Shown one piece after another: positions 14,152 through 21,883 of a DNA stretch of 51,842 nucleotides (position 1 is the first letter of the stretch; every line of letters starts with the position of its first letter). The notes below the pieces were generated by a model. The model had not been told where the DNA came from. It did no database searches and saw only the letters and a program-made list of their open reading frames with translations. This stretch comes from an uncultured Alphaproteobacteria bacterium. Lineage in GTDB: Bacteria; Pseudomonadota; Alphaproteobacteria; Rhodobacterales; Rhodobacteraceae. The DNA lies in the NCBI GenBank assembly GCA_902576905.1, contig CACGWW010000010.1, positions 1-51,842 on the forward strand, in the 5' to 3' direction. The translations under genes were made by a program, and so were the position numbers.

Positions 14152-15364
14152 TATTCGTCAATGTATTTAAATCCAATCCGTAATGTTTAAGTTGAGTGAA
14201 GCAAGCGCCCATAAGGCCTAAAAAAATAAGAGATAGCCAAGGTGACATCCGTAGATAAAAAATCAGGATGAAGGAAATTAGAATTAAAATAATCGATGTT
14301 TCTGATGTTGCTATCGATGGTATAACAAAAGCCAAAAAACTTACAAATAGAATTGAGGTTACAGCTACATTTACTCCCCTTATTCCCCGCAGAAAAACTC
14401 TATGTCTTTGAAGAACATTCCAAAAGTTTATTGCAGGAGCTACGAGAAGTAAGGTGGAGCCATAAAGAGAAATTAGTAGAATTAATGAGTACAAGAGCTT
14501 TTTCTGATCTGACACGTCGCCTAATAGAGCACCAAGATACGCAGCAAAAGAAAATAGTGGTCCAGGAATAGCTTGGGCCATTCCATAGCCAAGCATAAAA
14601 TCTTCCGAAGATATAAAGCCATTCTGGACAACTACACCCTCTAACAACGGGAGCACAACGTGACCACCTCCAAAAACCAAAAAACTCATATTGAAAAAGT
14701 CCCGGCATATTGCAGGAACGCCTTCTAAACTGATAACATTCGAAAAAATTAATAAAATCACAAGAATAAAAAGACAGAGAATAGAATGTATACTGTTCCC
14801 TATTTTCAACTGGTTAGAAAAGTTTGGTCCTTTAACAGTGTCATTGGTTGAAAGCACACCATATATCCAGCCAATAAGAAGAATCGCGATAGGGTATAGT
14901 AATAAGTTAGTAAAAATTAAAATACCGCAAAAAATTATAAACCCTATTTTGTCCAAGTTATCATTACAAAACATCTTAAACATTGAATAGACCGCCTTCC
15001 CCACGATAGGAATAGAGATGGACGATAATCCAACAATAGTTAAGGAACTTAAAACCACCAAATCGTTGGATATAAATAGAGCAAAAGCAATCATTATAAA
15101 AGTTGATGGTAGGCTGAATGCTAATAAGGCTAGGTGACCACTAATAATCCCTCCTTGCTGCAACCCAATAGCTAATGCTAATTGACTCGAAGTTGGTCCT
15201 GGCAATGCTTGTGTTATCGATAGTAAATGCGTGAATCTCATATCATCGATAATCTTCATCCGCTCTACAAACTTTTCTCTAAAAAAACCTATATGGGCGG
15301 TAGGTCCTCCAAAGGATGTAAAGCCTAAAGAAAGAAATGTAATGAAAATCTTCCACAAAGTCAT
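14144..15364 (-). CDS. chrA: ChrA, chromate transporter (CHR family, two-domain)
   Basis: A 406-residue membrane protein made of two homologous halves. The N-terminal half has SLGFTSFGGPTAHIGFFREKF (12-32) and QALPGPTSSQLA. The C-terminal half has SFLVFGGGHVVLPLLE (about 228-243) and AQAIPGPLFSFAAYLG. About 10-12 hydrophobic segments are visible. ChrA proteins expel chromate, and some homologues may carry other oxyanions. It lies inside the phosphonate cluster between the Sel1 gene and the second phnM, from which it diverges by about 90-100 bp. The true substrate is not evident. Confidence 0.9.
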   Translation of the reverse strand: MTLWKIFITFLSLGFTSFGGPTAHIGFFREKFVERMKIIDDMRFTHLLSITQALPGPTSSQLALAIGLQQGGIISGHLALLAFSLPSTFIMIAFALFISNDLVVLSSLTIVGLSSISIPIVGKAVYSMFKMFCNDNLDKIGFIIFCGILIFTNLLLYPIAILLIGWIYGVLSTNDTVKGPNFSNQLKIGNSIHSILCLFILVILLIFSNVISLEGVPAICRDFFNMSFLVFGGGHVVLPLLEGVVVQNGFISSEDFMLGYGMAQAIPGPLFSFAAYLGALLGDVSDQKKLLYSLILLISLYGSTLLLVAPAINFWNVLQRHRVFLRGIRGVNVAVTSILFVSFLAFVIPSIATSETSIILILISFILIFYLRMSPWLSLIFLGLMGACFTQLKHYGLDLNTLTNII

Positions 15365-15417
15365 CCTATGACGATATCAGTAGTATTAGGAAAGTAACCT
15401 TAAAAATTGAGAAATTT

Positions 15418-15446
15418 TTGTAAACTTTTTGTAACATTCTTGTCAT
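15418..15446 (+). promoter_or_regulatory. three-unit Pho box upstream of phnM copy 2
   Basis: Plus-strand units begin at 15418 (TTGTAAA), 15429 (TTGTAAC) and 15440 (TTGTCAT), exactly 11 bp apart. CATAAT at 15444-15449 or TAAATG at 15451-15456 could be the -10, placing the transcript start very near the coding start. Confidence 0.72.
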
Positions 15447-15468
15447 AATTTAAATGTACACGGACACT

Positions 15469-16626
15469 ATGTTTTCAGATTTTTCTTTCTCTAGCTCTAA
15501 CGTTTTAATTGATGGCAAGCTTCAAAAGGGAAGCTTAACCATTGAACAAGGTAAAATTCAATTAGATAGGGAGAGTAGCCCATACAGGCATTATAAAATG
15601 GGGAATTTCTACATTCTTCCCGGAATAATAGATCTTCATGGGGATGGCTTCGAACGCCACTTATTCCCAAGACCTTCCGCTCCGGTAAAACATACAATAG
15701 CCCTCAAAAATTTAAGTAACGAATTAATATATAATGGAATTACCACTGCCTATTTAGCCCAATGCTATTCTTGGGAAGGTGGATACAGAAGTCCTGAGTT
15801 TACTACTGAATTGCTAACGTCTTTAAAAATACTAAAAAATGACTTTATGCCCGATCTACGGCTTCAAATAAGATTTGAAACACACCTGATTGACGAGAAA
15901 AAATATCTTATTGATCTTATAGATCAATTTAATATTGATTACTTAGTCTTTAATAACCATTTGCCTGAGGCAATTAAAAAGTGGGAAAACGATAAACCGA
16001 GGATCGAGGCTTGGGCTGGTCAAACAGGTAGAACTGGCGAGCAACATATGAACATTGTAAAGGGTTACTTGAAGAATAATGTGAGAGTTAAGGGGTTTCT
16101 TGAAGAACTCTCAGGAGAACTGAAAAGAAGAAACATTACCCTTGGATCACATGATGACGATAGCCCTTCAGACAGAGAGTATTATCATTCACTCGGGGCT
16201 TACATCTGCGAATTTCCAACAACTTTGCAAGCGGCTGAGGCAGCAAAGAAAAATAACAACGGTGTCATAATGGGAGCACCAAATGTCATGAGAGGAGGAT
16301 CACAAGCTGGAAACATAGATGCAATAAATTTAGTTAAAAGTGATCTAGTTGACTGCTTGGTTTCTGATTACTACTACCCAGCGCTCTTAGAGTCGGTATG
16401 GAAGATGGCTGATATGAAGGTTAGGTCATTTGAGAACTCGTATAAGATGATCTCGACTAATCCAGCTAGGCTTTTAAATTTAGCTGATAGAGGAGAGTTA
16501 GTAGATAATGCCCGAGCTGACTTACTGATATTAAACCCCGATAATAGAAAAATTGTCGCTGTCTTCTGTAGGGGAATTCCTTTTTTTGTGTCTGATGAGC
16601 TCGTGGGTAGTTTAAGCGCTGCTTAA
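15469..16626 (+). CDS. phnM: PhnM-like alpha-D-ribose 1-methylphosphonate 5-triphosphate diphosphatase, copy 2
   Basis: A second PhnM-type amidohydrolase (385 residues from ATG 15469; an in-frame ATG at 15454 would give 390). Motifs correspond to copy 1: DLHGDGFERHLFPR, SHDDDSPSDREYY and STNPARLLNLADRGEL. It lacks much sequence identity to copy 1 elsewhere, so it is an old paralogue rather than a recent duplicate. ATG 15454 is 7 bp from the Pho box, so 15469 is favoured. No Shine-Dalgarno precedes either ATG, so a leaderless or nearly leaderless message is possible. It ends in a 4-bp convergent overlap with the hexapeptide transferase. Confidence 0.85.
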   Translation: MFSDFSFSSSNVLIDGKLQKGSLTIEQGKIQLDRESSPYRHYKMGNFYILPGIIDLHGDGFERHLFPRPSAPVKHTIALKNLSNELIYNGITTAYLAQCYSWEGGYRSPEFTTELLTSLKILKNDFMPDLRLQIRFETHLIDEKKYLIDLIDQFNIDYLVFNNHLPEAIKKWENDKPRIEAWAGQTGRTGEQHMNIVKGYLKNNVRVKGFLEELSGELKRRNITLGSHDDDSPSDREYYHSLGAYICEFPTTLQAAEAAKKNNNGVIMGAPNVMRGGSQAGNIDAINLVKSDLVDCLVSDYYYPALLESVWKMADMKVRSFENSYKMISTNPARLLNLADRGELVDNARADLLILNPDNRKIVAVFCRGIPFFVSDELVGSLSAA

Positions 16627-17240
16627 GAAAACTTCTCTATGAAGCTCTCTACTGAAAGTTCTCTAAAATCCTTTAACCGTTGACCTATCGTATCATGATC
16701 CCAATCCCACCAAGACATTTCCATAAGTTGATCAACAACTTTATCGTTAAATCGCATTCTTATAAGCCTTGCAGGATTCCCTGCCACTATTGAATATGGT
16801 TTAATATTTTTTGTAACAACACTTCCTGCTCCAATAATTGAGCCATGTCCAATAATTACTTCTGGTTTAATAATTGAGCCATGGCCTAACCAGGTATCAT
16901 GGCCAACATTAGCCATTCTTGATTCTCGAGCAGCAAAAAATTCGTGATCCTCTTTCTGGTCCTTCCAGTAATCATTAGAGCGGTAAAGAAAATGGTGCAA
17001 AGATGCTTTATCCATAGGATGGTCTGTTGGACCGATCCTAACGAAGCTTGCTATATTAGAGAATTTCCCAATCTCAACATTCGCAAAATCACAATATCTT
17101 GCACAGTAAGAGTAATCACCGACAAACGCATTTATAAGATGCGTACCCATTCCAATCTCTACAAAGCGTCCAAAGTTGCTATTCTTTATGCTGCACTCTT
17201 GATGTATAAGCGGTTTTTCGATTAAGAGATTTTTGGTCAT
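16623..17240 (-). CDS. phosphonate-cluster transferase of the hexapeptide-repeat family
   Basis: A left-handed beta-helix acyltransferase related to chloramphenicol/xenobiotic acetyltransferases, of the type found in phn clusters (TIGR03308-like). Hexapeptide turns are visible around VGDYSYCARYCDFANVEIG and VGHDTWLGHGSIIKPE through IGAGSVVTKNI. The catalytic-type H lies in GPTDHPMD. VAGNPARLIR near the end is a family hallmark. The ATG at 17240 is chosen because an upstream TTG/ATG choice (17318) would overlap the preceding gene by 56 bp. It probably modifies phosphonates or their intermediates. The acceptor is unknown. Confidence 0.85.
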   Translation of the reverse strand: MTKNLLIEKPLIHQECSIKNSNFGRFVEIGMGTHLINAFVGDYSYCARYCDFANVEIGKFSNIASFVRIGPTDHPMDKASLHHFLYRSNDYWKDQKEDHEFFAARESRMANVGHDTWLGHGSIIKPEVIIGHGSIIGAGSVVTKNIKPYSIVAGNPARLIRMRFNDKVVDQLMEMSWWDWDHDTIGQRLKDFRELSVESFIEKFS

Positions 17241-17262
17241 GCTTTGGTCTTGAAAGTCTAAT

Positions 17263-17685
17263 TCACCAAAACTTCCACCAAGGTTTTTGTTCTTCCTTAT
17301 TAATTTTTTTATCCTCACTGTTTTTTTGAACTTCAGTCACCGCATTATCTCCTACCTGACCAAATTTATCCGTAACTCCTTGTCGAGCAATTTCATAAGC
17401 ATTTTTTGCCATTTCAACAGCTTTTTCAACTTGTCCTTCACCACAAACTTTGTATGCACTTTCTAACATTCCCATTGCGTCTTTCCCAGCGGACTCAGTA
17501 GCTCTACTGATTTCAAGTCTAATTTTTGCTCTAAGAACTAAAATCTCTGTATTATCACATTGGTCAATTATCTTTTGAAACGTTTCCTCTGTATTTCTAC
17601 TGGCCTCATTGCCAGCCTTCTGTTCCTGACCGAAACCGAGAGTGACACTACAAAATAACACAAAAAATGTCAGTAAAACCTTCAT
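17263..17685 (-). CDS. small exported protein in the phn transport operon, unknown
   Basis: A 140-residue protein with a clear Sec signal peptide (MKVLLTFFVLFCSVTLGFG, cut near residue 19-20). The mature part is helical and charged with two cysteines (about 43 and 82) and ends KPWWKFW. I do not recognise a family. It lies 12 bp after phnE2 and 22 bp before the hexapeptide transferase on the same strand, so it is probably part of the phnCDEE transcript. A periplasmic accessory role in phosphonate uptake is an inference from position. Confidence 0.6.
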   Translation of the reverse strand: MKVLLTFFVLFCSVTLGFGQEQKAGNEASRNTEETFQKIIDQCDNTEILVLRAKIRLEISRATESAGKDAMGMLESAYKVCGEGQVEKAVEMAKNAYEIARQGVTDKFGQVGDNAVTEVQKNSEDKKINKEEQKPWWKFW

Positions 17686-17697
17686 CCAAACCTCCTT

Positions 17698-19080
17698 TTA
17701 ATTTTTTTCTATTCCAATTAAAAAACGTCTCAAAAATGCTGACATTTGATCCATGACTGTTACCAGTAGCACAATTAACACTGCCATATAACCAACGTTT
17801 TCAAAATCATTACCCGTTCTTATAGCCCCAAGAAGTTGAAGACCTATACCTCCAGCGCCCATAGCACCTAATATAACCGCTCCTCTTGTGTTGGATTCCA
17901 GATAGTATAGTGACTGAGATATAAAAACAGGCATTATCTGGGGAATAATACCAAATCTATGCTGTAGTATAGTTGATGCTCCAGTAGATTTGACACCCTC
18001 CTGCTGTTTATTATCAGCGTTTTCTATTGCTTCCGACATCAACTTTCCCAACGTTCCTGTATCGGTGAAAGCTATCGCAAATATTCCTGTGAAAAGACCA
18101 GGGCCAAATGATCTTACAAATATTAAGCACCAAATGATCATGTCTATTCCTCGTAGCATATCAAAAAGTCTACGAAGCGAGAATCGAACAAATTTGAAGG
18201 GTGTTATATTATATGCTGCCAGAAATGCGAGCGGCAAACCGAGCAAAGACGCCAAAAGCGTGCCCAAAACAGCCATAAGCAATGTTTCCAAGATCGAGAA
18301 CAGGACTGTACCGTGCATCCATTGTTCGTTATCACTGATTTCAGAGAAAACTAATTCAAAATTAGTTTTGTCAGGTTCTATTCTTTCATTACTAAAAATG
18401 AGCGATAAGGCCTCTGGAAGCGAATAATCTTTCAGTGGGCTGAAAAAATCGAACCAAAAATACTTCCATCCGAATTCATATCTATGTACTTCCACCTTTC
18501 TCTTATAAATTTGAATCCTCTCGTAAAGTGATGGTCTTACTTCTACCTTTGACTCAGTAACTCTTATCCAGTTAGGAAGATCTTTTTCGTTTCCATCGTT
18601 ATCATAAGCTTCTGCGTAAGGCTTTCCATTGTTCCCTATTCCAAAAATAAATTTTCTATCTTCACTCTTACTTTGTTCGAAAATTATTTTATCGTCTCTA
18701 AAGATTGCCTTGCTACCACTGTTAAAGGTAAGGATAGCGATGTCTTTCCCATCTCCTATGCGTTCTAACCACTCAGGGAAACTAGGGTACTGATATCTAT
18801 AATCTCCTTCAAAATTAACAGATATTTTCGAAGTGTCCTTCCAGTTCATTACCACATGGTCTTTGTGCGCGTATGTATCCAAAAATAATCGCGATGCTCT
18901 GTCTGGACTCCATTTTCTCGATATACTGCCTAAATCAAACTGAATAATCGAAAACACAAAATATAATAGAATCCCTCCTATGGACACCAGGGTAATTAGC
19001 TTCTGGTAGTATGCTTTTTTTTCAACGCTTTGATAGATCTCTTGAAAAGAAACCCCTCTATCATCTACCGTAATACTCAT
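17698..19080 (-). CDS. phnE: PhnE-type phosphonate ABC transporter permease, long form
   Basis: A 460-residue permease. One membrane helix lies near 35-52. Then comes a periplasmic domain of about 190 residues (60-250). After that is the permease domain (about 260-455) with EAIENADNKQQEG, the EAA-like loop that contacts the ATPase. Standard PhnE is about 270 residues, so the loop domain is an addition, seen in some alphaproteobacterial second PhnE proteins. It overlaps the first phnE by 4 bp. The two probably form a heterodimeric pore with PhnC and PhnD. Confidence 0.9.
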   Translation of the reverse strand: MSITVDDRGVSFQEIYQSVEKKAYYQKLITLVSIGGILLYFVFSIIQFDLGSISRKWSPDRASRLFLDTYAHKDHVVMNWKDTSKISVNFEGDYRYQYPSFPEWLERIGDGKDIAILTFNSGSKAIFRDDKIIFEQSKSEDRKFIFGIGNNGKPYAEAYDNDGNEKDLPNWIRVTESKVEVRPSLYERIQIYKRKVEVHRYEFGWKYFWFDFFSPLKDYSLPEALSLIFSNERIEPDKTNFELVFSEISDNEQWMHGTVLFSILETLLMAVLGTLLASLLGLPLAFLAAYNITPFKFVRFSLRRLFDMLRGIDMIIWCLIFVRSFGPGLFTGIFAIAFTDTGTLGKLMSEAIENADNKQQEGVKSTGASTILQHRFGIIPQIMPVFISQSLYYLESNTRGAVILGAMGAGGIGLQLLGAIRTGNDFENVGYMAVLIVLLVTVMDQMSAFLRRFLIGIEKN

Positions 19081-19931
19081 GCTGAAATCTTCCCAATGAG
19101 CTTATGTCGGACATATGATGAAAAATAATCCAAAGCAGTTATTGTTGCTACGAGTAGAAACATAATTGCTAACACTTCGTCTCCATATCTCCATTGAAGT
19201 GATGCTGTTAAATATGCTCCAATTCCCCCAGCTCCTACAAAACCCAAAATAGTAGAGGCCCTGACATTTATCTCCAATCTTAAAAGAGAGTAGGAGAGAA
19301 CCAACGGTAATACCTGTGGATAAACAGCAAAGCAAATAATCTGGTACCAGCTAGCTCCCACAGATTTGAGACCATCTACTGGTTTCATATCAATATTTTC
19401 TATAGCTTCCGAAAAAAGTTTACCCATCGCTCCAATTGTATGAAGAGTTACCGCTATAATGGCGGGAACGATCGATTTTCCCATGAGATATAATAATATT
19501 AACGCAAAAACTAACTCTGGAAAAGATCTGAGAATATCAAAGGTCCTTCTTACGATCTGTACGGTAACCTGATTTGGCGAAAGGTTAATGGTGGCCAAGG
19601 GACATAGGATTAATGCGATCGAAGCACCAACTACGGTAGAAAACACTGCAGCGGAAAAAGTCTCGAATAAAGCGGGGATAAAACTTAAGACTATACCAAA
19701 CCATCCCCAACCAGCCTCAAAGGCATCACTGAAAAGATCCACCGGGTAGTCAAAAAAATTCTCGACTCCTCTTGTAAAACTTCCAGCATTATATTGATTG
19801 GCAACACCAACACCACTCACAACTATAAAAATTATAGCACCGATAAAGAGGACCGAATAAATCGCTCTTTGTCTTGCTAAAACTTTTAGATTTTCTTCAA
19901 GACTTTCGATTGTTATTGCGTTTTGTGACAT
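19077..19931 (-). CDS. phnE: PhnE-type phosphonate ABC transporter permease, short form
   Basis: A 284-residue inner-membrane permease with about six hydrophobic segments and the loop SEAIENIDMKPVDGLKSVGAS (EAA-type, about 173-193). It pairs with the long permease downstream (4-bp overlap). A strong hairpin (19956-19984) separates it from phnD, and its own ribosome binding site is weak, suggesting lower expression than the binding protein. Confidence 0.93.
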   Translation of the reverse strand: MSQNAITIESLEENLKVLARQRAIYSVLFIGAIIFIVVSGVGVANQYNAGSFTRGVENFFDYPVDLFSDAFEAGWGWFGIVLSFIPALFETFSAAVFSTVVGASIALILCPLATINLSPNQVTVQIVRRTFDILRSFPELVFALILLYLMGKSIVPAIIAVTLHTIGAMGKLFSEAIENIDMKPVDGLKSVGASWYQIICFAVYPQVLPLVLSYSLLRLEINVRASTILGFVGAGGIGAYLTASLQWRYGDEVLAIMFLLVATITALDYFSSYVRHKLIGKISA

Positions 19932-19955
19932 AAAATAATTCTTTTTTTAAAGGAG

Positions 19956-19984
19956 TAATGTGCCCCTTTTTTTGGGGCACATTA
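19956..19984 (-). other. intercistronic hairpin between phnD and phnE
   Basis: An 11-bp perfect stem (TAATGTGCCCC and GGGGCACATTA) with a 7-nt loop stands 22 bp after the phnD stop. On the minus strand no T-tract follows, so it is not a classical terminator. It is more likely an mRNA-stabilising or partial attenuation element that raises phnD over phnE. A similar hairpin follows pstS. Confidence 0.7.
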
Positions 19985-20006
19985 TAAAACCATTACTATG
20001 AAGTAC

Positions 20007-20960
20007 TTAGTTTTTCTTCTTAGCTTCGAGCTTAGCCTTTCTGGCCTTCACAACCACCTCATAAAAGGAGTGATCAACAGGAACCCACGCTCTTACTATA
20101 CCGTTTGCAATATTTTCGCTGCACTTCGGGTCGTTTTCGTGAATCCACTGCTTCATGCCAACCATTACGTCTCTTGCTTCTTTTGGTATAGCTTTTCGCA
20201 TAACCATTGGACCGTTCGGGATAAGCTTTGATGACCATATTTGCTTTATATCGTCCATATTAAGAAGACCTTTTTCAACCATTCTTCTTAAGTTACCTGA
20301 AGAGTAGCCCTCGTCCCATTCACCGACGCCAGACACCCAAGTTACTGCGGCATCCACGTCACCGTTCAGCACCCCGAGCACTCCATTTTCGTGCCCTCCC
20401 ATGAAAGGGGTATCTTTGAAGTATTCAGCCATATTTATATTGTAAATGTCAGGTAATTCAACTGATGGGATTAGGTATCCTGAGGTTGAATTCGGATCTG
20501 CAAAGCCGAGCACTTTACCTTTCATATCATCAAGATTGTTTATCCCTGAATCCTTTAAGGTTACCATTATTGAATAATAGCCTGTATCTCCAGTTGGTTG
20601 CATTCTTGTCAACACTGGGACGACTGCGTCAGGATCTGCTAAGTACATTCCGGCATAGCCCGATGCACCAAACCATGCATAATCTATATTACCACCTAGC
20701 ATTGACTCCATCGTTCCAGCGTAGTCAGTAAACGTAAACATTTTTGCTGGAACTCCATACGCAGCTTCAAAGTACGGTGGCAAGCACTGGTTCCTTGCAA
20801 TTATATCTTGTGCGGCTTCATCCCCTAAAAAACCAATTCTAAACTCTGGTTGTATTTTACTTAGATCGTATGTTGGGCCCTTGTAGTTTGGATTAGGCTC
20901 AGCATAGGTTGCTCCAAAAAATAGCAGCAAAGTAGATACTAAAAAAAACTTCTTTAACAT
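20007..20960 (-). CDS. phnD: PhnD-like phosphonate-binding periplasmic protein
   Basis: A 317-residue substrate-binding protein with signal peptide MLKKFFLVSTLLLFFGATYA (1-20). The mature protein shows FRIGFLGDEAAQDI, TDYAGTMESMLGGNIDYAWFG (ligand-pocket region) and ADPNSTSGYLIPS, the PhnD-type S/T-S-G-Y motif. It delivers phosphonates to PhnE. The gene follows phnC by 22 bp and is followed by a strong hairpin. Ligand range cannot be deduced. Confidence 0.92.
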   Translation of the reverse strand: MLKKFFLVSTLLLFFGATYAEPNPNYKGPTYDLSKIQPEFRIGFLGDEAAQDIIARNQCLPPYFEAAYGVPAKMFTFTDYAGTMESMLGGNIDYAWFGASGYAGMYLADPDAVVPVLTRMQPTGDTGYYSIMVTLKDSGINNLDDMKGKVLGFADPNSTSGYLIPSVELPDIYNINMAEYFKDTPFMGGHENGVLGVLNGDVDAAVTWVSGVGEWDEGYSSGNLRRMVEKGLLNMDDIKQIWSSKLIPNGPMVMRKAIPKEARDVMVGMKQWIHENDPKCSENIANGIVRAWVPVDHSFYEVVVKARKAKLEAKKKN

Positions 20961-20982
20961 CGTGAACTCCTCATTTTAAATA

Positions 20983-21789
20983 TTAACTTGCAATCCCTAT
21001 GTGGGATTTATTTAAGGACGTTGAGGTTATTGACGCTTCGAATGCCTCGTCAGTCTCAACACCGTAAATTTCTCTTGCTTTCGCATCGCTCAATTCACTC
21101 GGCTTGCCGTCAAATACTATCTCTCCAGACCGCATTCCAATAATCCTGTCGCAATATGTTCTTGCTGTATCTAAAGTGTGCAAATTACATATCACTTTGA
21201 TTTTTTCGTTCGAATTAATTGATTGCAGTGCTTCCATTACTAGCCGTGCGTTTAATGGATCCAAGGATGCAATTGGCTCATCTGCTAAAATTATTTTTGG
21301 ATTTTGCATCATCGCTCTACAGATCGCTACCCTCTGTTGCTGACCTCCAGATAAAGTTTCTGCTCTTTGCAAAGCTGTAGGAGCGACACCGAAACGATTC
21401 ATCAAATCAAGGGCATCCGAACGCTCTTCTTTAGTAAAAAATCTGAGTGTTGACCTTAAGGTAGACTGGTAGAACAAGCGACCCAATATGACGTTTGTGA
21501 TCACGTCCAAGCGAGGCACTAAATTAAATTGCTGGAAAATCATTGCGCATTGAGATTGCCATTGCCTTTTCTCTGAACCCTTGAGTTCCAGAATATTTAT
21601 GCTCCCGGCAAACACTTTCCCTTCAGTTTCAGTAGTCAGTCTATTTAAAACCCGGAGGAGCGTTGACTTTCCTGCGCCAGAACGACCGATGATACCTATG
21701 AACTCATTTTTAGTAGATTCAAAAGAAACACTATCTATTGCGACTGTCGAACCAAATTCTTTTTTAAGTTTTGATACTTGTAGATGCAT
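20983..21789 (-). CDS. phnC: PhnC, phosphonate ABC transporter ATPase
   Basis: The ATPase of the phosphonate importer, 268 residues from ATG 21789. Walker A GRSGAGKST (about 35-43), LSGGQQQR signature and ILADEPIASLDP Walker B are present. A longer reading from 21843 is rejected because it would run through the Pho box region (21826-21865) and adds residues without family similarity. It heads phnC-phnD-phnE-phnE and probably the two downstream genes. Confidence 0.93.
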   Translation of the reverse strand: MHLQVSKLKKEFGSTVAIDSVSFESTKNEFIGIIGRSGAGKSTLLRVLNRLTTETEGKVFAGSINILELKGSEKRQWQSQCAMIFQQFNLVPRLDVITNVILGRLFYQSTLRSTLRFFTKEERSDALDLMNRFGVAPTALQRAETLSGGQQQRVAICRAMMQNPKIILADEPIASLDPLNARLVMEALQSINSNEKIKVICNLHTLDTARTYCDRIIGMRSGEIVFDGKPSELSDAKAREIYGVETDEAFEASITSTSLNKSHIGIAS

Positions 21790-21825
21790 GATTTCACTTT
21801 CTGAACACATAAATAGATCAGCAAA

Positions 21826-21865
21826 GTGACAGAATGATTTCACATTTGTGAAAGAAAAATAACAG
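21826..21865 (-). promoter_or_regulatory. multi-unit Pho box of phnCDEE
   Basis: On the minus strand CTGTTAT, TTTT, CTTTCAC (21865-21848) matches the consensus at 6/7 and 5/7. In the same 11-bp phase CTGTCAC (21832-21826) lies two steps further, with a poor unit between. The array ends 36 bp before the preferred phnC start. Confidence 0.72.
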
Positions 21866-21883
21866 GTTAAAAATATGAATTCT

